From G963678095 sp963678095 (lineage in GTDB: Bacteria > Bacillota > Negativicutes > Selenomonadales > Selenomonadaceae), in the NCBI GenBank assembly GCA_963678095.2, contig OY782746.1:1178001-1242000 (forward strand): DNA of 64,000 nucleotides. Direction: 5' to 3'. Within the stretch, counting starts at the first letter, position 1, and the number at the start of each line of letters is the position of its first letter. Below the pieces are notes generated by a model. It was given only the letters and a program-made list of their open reading frames with translations. It ran no database searches and was not told the DNA's origin. Below, in pieces: positions 61,889 to 64,000 of this stretch. Made by a program: the position numbers and the translations under genes.

Positions 61889-63265
61889 ATGAAAAAATTA
61901 TTAGGTGTTACAGGTTGTCCTACCGGAATTGCCCATACGTTTATGGCTGCCGAAGCGCTAAAAAAAGCTGCCGAAGCCGCCGGAGCCCAAATCAAAGTCG
62001 AGACAAACGGGGCGATTGGAGTCGAAGATGCCCTGACTGCCGAGGAAATTGCCGCTGCCGATTGTATCATTGTGGCCTGCGACAAAAAAGTCGACATGGA
62101 CCGCTTTAACGGAAAACCCGTCATCGAAGTTCCCGTAGCGCAGGGAATTCAAAAAGCCGCTGCGCTTGTGCAAGAAGCACTCTCCGGGCAGGTCGCCATT
62201 CGTGGCGGACAGACTCCGGGAAAAAACAACAAACCAATTCATGAAAGCTCCAGCTTCGCCCATGAAATCTACAAACATCTGATGAACGGTGTTTCCCATA
62301 TGATTCCCTTCGTCGTTGCCGGCGGCGTGCTGATCGCCATTTCCTTTCTCTGGGGCATATATTCCTTTGACCCGACCTCTGCGCAGTATAATCCGACAGC
62401 TGCCCTGCTAAAGCAAATCGGCGGCTACTCCATGGGCTTGATGGTTCCTGTCCTGACTGCCTATATCGCTGCCTCCATCGCCGATCGGCCGGGGCTCATC
62501 GCCGGGTTTGTCGCCGGTACAATTGCCGCTTCAACCGGTTCCGGCTTCCTGGGTGGCATCATCGGCGGCTTCCTGGCTGGTTACACCGCTCTGTTTTTGA
62601 TCAAGGCTCTCTCAGGACTGCCCAAGCAGTTTGAAGGCTTGAAATCCATTTTTCTGGTCCCGCTTGTCAGCGTTGCCTTTGTCGGCGTTATCATGTGCCT
62701 GCTTGCAGGCCCGGTCGCCGGCATTAATGCCTTTATGATGACGTTTTTATCCAATCTGCAAAACACAAACCCGATTATCCTCGGCATTGTTATTGGCTGC
62801 ATGAGTGCCTTTGATATGGGGGGCCCGGTAAATAAAGCCGCTTATGTCACGGGTACATTACTGCTCGGGCAGGGAAATTTCTACTTCATGGCCGGCGTTT
62901 CAGCCGCCTGCATCACCCCGCCAATTCTGATTGCCCTGGCAACCACCATGTTTAAAAACAGATTTACCAAAGATGAACGTGCCGCCGGCCTTGTCAATTA
63001 TATTCTCGGCTGCACGCATATCACCGAAGGTGCCATCCCATTTGCTGCCAAAGCTCCACTGACCGTTTTGCCAATCCTGATGCTCGGTTCCTCCATCTCA
63101 GCTGTACTCACCTATATGATGAAAGTACAAGTTCCGGCACCCCACGGTGGCTTTTTGATTTTGGCCCTTGTCGACCAGCCGCTTGTCTGGGTCCTCTGCA
63201 TTTTTGCCGGTTCTGCCATTGGCGCCGTGCTTTATGGTCTGAGCCGCAAACCAGTAACCGAATAA
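61889..63265 (+). CDS. fruA: PTS fructose-type permease, subunit IIBC
   Basis: 458 residues. The IIB domain (1-105) has the phospho-cysteine Cys10 in GVTGCPTGIAHTFMAAEAL; the IIC domain (about 125-455) has 8 or so spans, with GVSHMIPFVVAGGVLIA and MGGPVNKAAY. It imports fructose (or tagatose) and delivers the 1-phosphate to the kinase upstream. IIA is on a separate gene 16 bp later. The symbol follows fructose-family IIBC proteins; the true sugar is unproved. Confidence 0.94.
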   Translation: MKKLLGVTGCPTGIAHTFMAAEALKKAAEAAGAQIKVETNGAIGVEDALTAEEIAAADCIIVACDKKVDMDRFNGKPVIEVPVAQGIQKAAALVQEALSGQVAIRGGQTPGKNNKPIHESSSFAHEIYKHLMNGVSHMIPFVVAGGVLIAISFLWGIYSFDPTSAQYNPTAALLKQIGGYSMGLMVPVLTAYIAASIADRPGLIAGFVAGTIAASTGSGFLGGIIGGFLAGYTALFLIKALSGLPKQFEGLKSIFLVPLVSVAFVGVIMCLLAGPVAGINAFMMTFLSNLQNTNPIILGIVIGCMSAFDMGGPVNKAAYVTGTLLLGQGNFYFMAGVSAACITPPILIALATTMFKNRFTKDERAAGLVNYILGCTHITEGAIPFAAKAPLTVLPILMLGSSISAVLTYMMKVQVPAPHGGFLILALVDQPLVWVLCIFAGSAIGAVLYGLSRKPVTE

Positions 63266-63281
63266 AAAGGGAGTCTTGTTT

Positions 63282-63725
63282 ATGGATAAAATATTTGCCG
63301 CCAACACAATCACCCTTGATATCAAGGCAAAAAATAAAGAACAGGTCATCGATGAAATGATCGACCTGCTCGCTAAAGATGGTGTACTGACGGATGCTGC
63401 GCTTTACAAAACTGCCATCTATGAACGCGAAAATCTCTCCACCACCGGCATTGGCTTTGGCATTGCCATTCCTCATGCAAAGACCAGCGCCGTAAAAACA
63501 GCCCGCGTTGCCGTCGGCATTGCTAAAGAGGGTGTCGACTATGGCAGCGATGACGGAGAAACGGTCCAGTTGCTCTTTATGATTGCCGCTCAAAACACCG
63601 ATGATAATCTTCATCTGCAGACACTGGCCAAGTTGTCGCGTAAGCTCATCGATCCTGTTTTTCGCAACCGCTTGTTAAACAGTGGCAATAAAGAAGATGT
63701 ATTGGCCGCCCTGGAAGAAATCTGA
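63282..63725 (+). CDS. PTS fructose-type subunit IIA
   Basis: 147 residues from the ATG at 63282 (GGGAG 8 nt upstream). EIIA-2 fold with the phospho-His in GIAIPHAKTSAVK. Last gene of the aldolase-kinase-IIBC-IIA run. It lacks an HPr-like FPr domain. Confidence 0.93.
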   Translation: MDKIFAANTITLDIKAKNKEQVIDEMIDLLAKDGVLTDAALYKTAIYERENLSTTGIGFGIAIPHAKTSAVKTARVAVGIAKEGVDYGSDDGETVQLLFMIAAQNTDDNLHLQTLAKLSRKLIDPVFRNRLLNSGNKEDVLAALEEI

Positions 63726-63743
63726 ATAGAACATAAGCATATA

Positions 63744-63780
63744 AAGAGAAGAGTGCCGCTTTTGCGGCACTCTTCTCTTT
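63744..63780. terminator. Bidirectional terminator
   Basis: AGAGAAGAGTGCCGC pairs with GCGGCACTCTTCTCT across TTTT. It closes both the PTS operon (plus) and the EAL gene (minus). Confidence 0.9.
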
Positions 63781-64000
63781 ATATATGTCCGGCATTGCGC
63801 AGCGCCCAGGCAAGCGCATCTTCGCGCCGGAGCGGGCGGGCGATATAGTACCCCTGCACGAGATCAAAACCGCAGATGCCGACGCTCTTCCATTCTTCCT
63901 CTGTTTCCACGCCTTCGGCCACAACCTCAAGGTTAAGAGCATGCATCATCTCAACAATAGCGGCAATATACTGCAAATGCCGCTGTTCCTTGCCGAGATT
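63779..64000 (-). CDS. EAL-domain protein, C-terminal part
   Basis: Only the last 73 residues lie in the window. They read IVEMMHALNLEVVAEGVETE, then FDLVQGYYIARPLRREDA, the end of a c-di-GMP phosphodiesterase EAL domain (VAEGVE and QGYY motifs). The catalytic start of the domain and any sensor are outside, so activity cannot be judged. Confidence 0.88.
   Translation of the reverse strand, partial: NLGKEQRHLQYIAAIVEMMHALNLEVVAEGVETEEEWKSVGICGFDLVQGYYIARPLRREDALAWALRNAGHI

Noticed and set aside
1..64000. CRISPR arrays, tRNA or rRNA genes, integrase or phage genes
   Set aside because: None was seen: no regularly spaced repeats, no cloverleaf-like segments and no integrase or structural phage proteins.

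Overview
The window looks like a chromosomal segment of a motile, fermentative diderm Firmicute of the class Negativicutes (Sporomusa/Selenomonas relatives). The clearest sign is an outer-membrane porin that joins an N-terminal SLH domain to a beta-barrel (22302-23687), the OmpM arrangement typical of that class. Other signs are sigma-54/PTS regulators of the LevR type, tandem glycine aptamers, class II aldolases and many chemoreceptors. The species cannot be named from sequence reading alone. No rRNA, tRNA, CRISPR array or phage was seen.

Layout. 1-5093: a mannose/sorbose-family PTS operon (IIA-IIB-IIC-IID) behind a -24/-12 promoter, with its LevR-like activator upstream. 5216-18356: a signalling block of two 4HB chemoreceptors, a soluble PocR-type receptor, an HD-GYP and an EAL-HDOD protein, a bacteriohemerythrin, a nitroreductase and an amino-acid permease. 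An intact ISL3-type insertion sequence lies between the permease and its terminator. 18668-30714: a small orphan protein, a diguanylate cyclase, a secreted HAD phosphatase, an IS200 relic, the SLH porin, a zinc-ribbon pair, a two-component system with a Met/His-tailed membrane protein, a VTT-family protein and another chemoreceptor. 30961-39339: universal stress protein, enolase, ferritin, MATE exporter, chemoreceptor, and an overlapping pair of DNA-modification/repair genes. 39479-50355: a permease under a tandem glycine riboswitch, LysR/MFS pair, frameshifted amtB divergent from an atypical PII protein, a GlpA-like oxidase, and a YesN-type regulator with a chemoreceptor. 50525-58906: galactitol-type PTS, HAD phosphatase, giant LevR-like activator, AraD-like epimerase and AraM-like dehydrogenase. 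59207-63725: RpiR regulator with class II aldolase, 1-phosphofructokinase-type kinase and fructose-type PTS. The window ends inside an EAL-domain gene.

How the parts work together. Three PTS systems feed sugar phosphates to glycolysis and the pentose-phosphate route, and enolase is nearby. Two of the three have their own sigma-54 activator. I read three near-identical promoters, each TTGGCATG-N4-TTGC, at 2163-2180, 53685-53701 and 58974-58989. The last two share the word CAAAATGTA 60-130 bp upstream, which suggests that one activator (53868-56753) drives both halves of a predicted pentitol pathway. Six chemoreceptors with no che genes beside them, plus four c-di-GMP domain proteins, point to an organism that devotes much capacity to sensing and surface behaviour. 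Several leaders hold terminator hairpins (glycine permease, amtB, YesN regulator), so attenuation seems common here.
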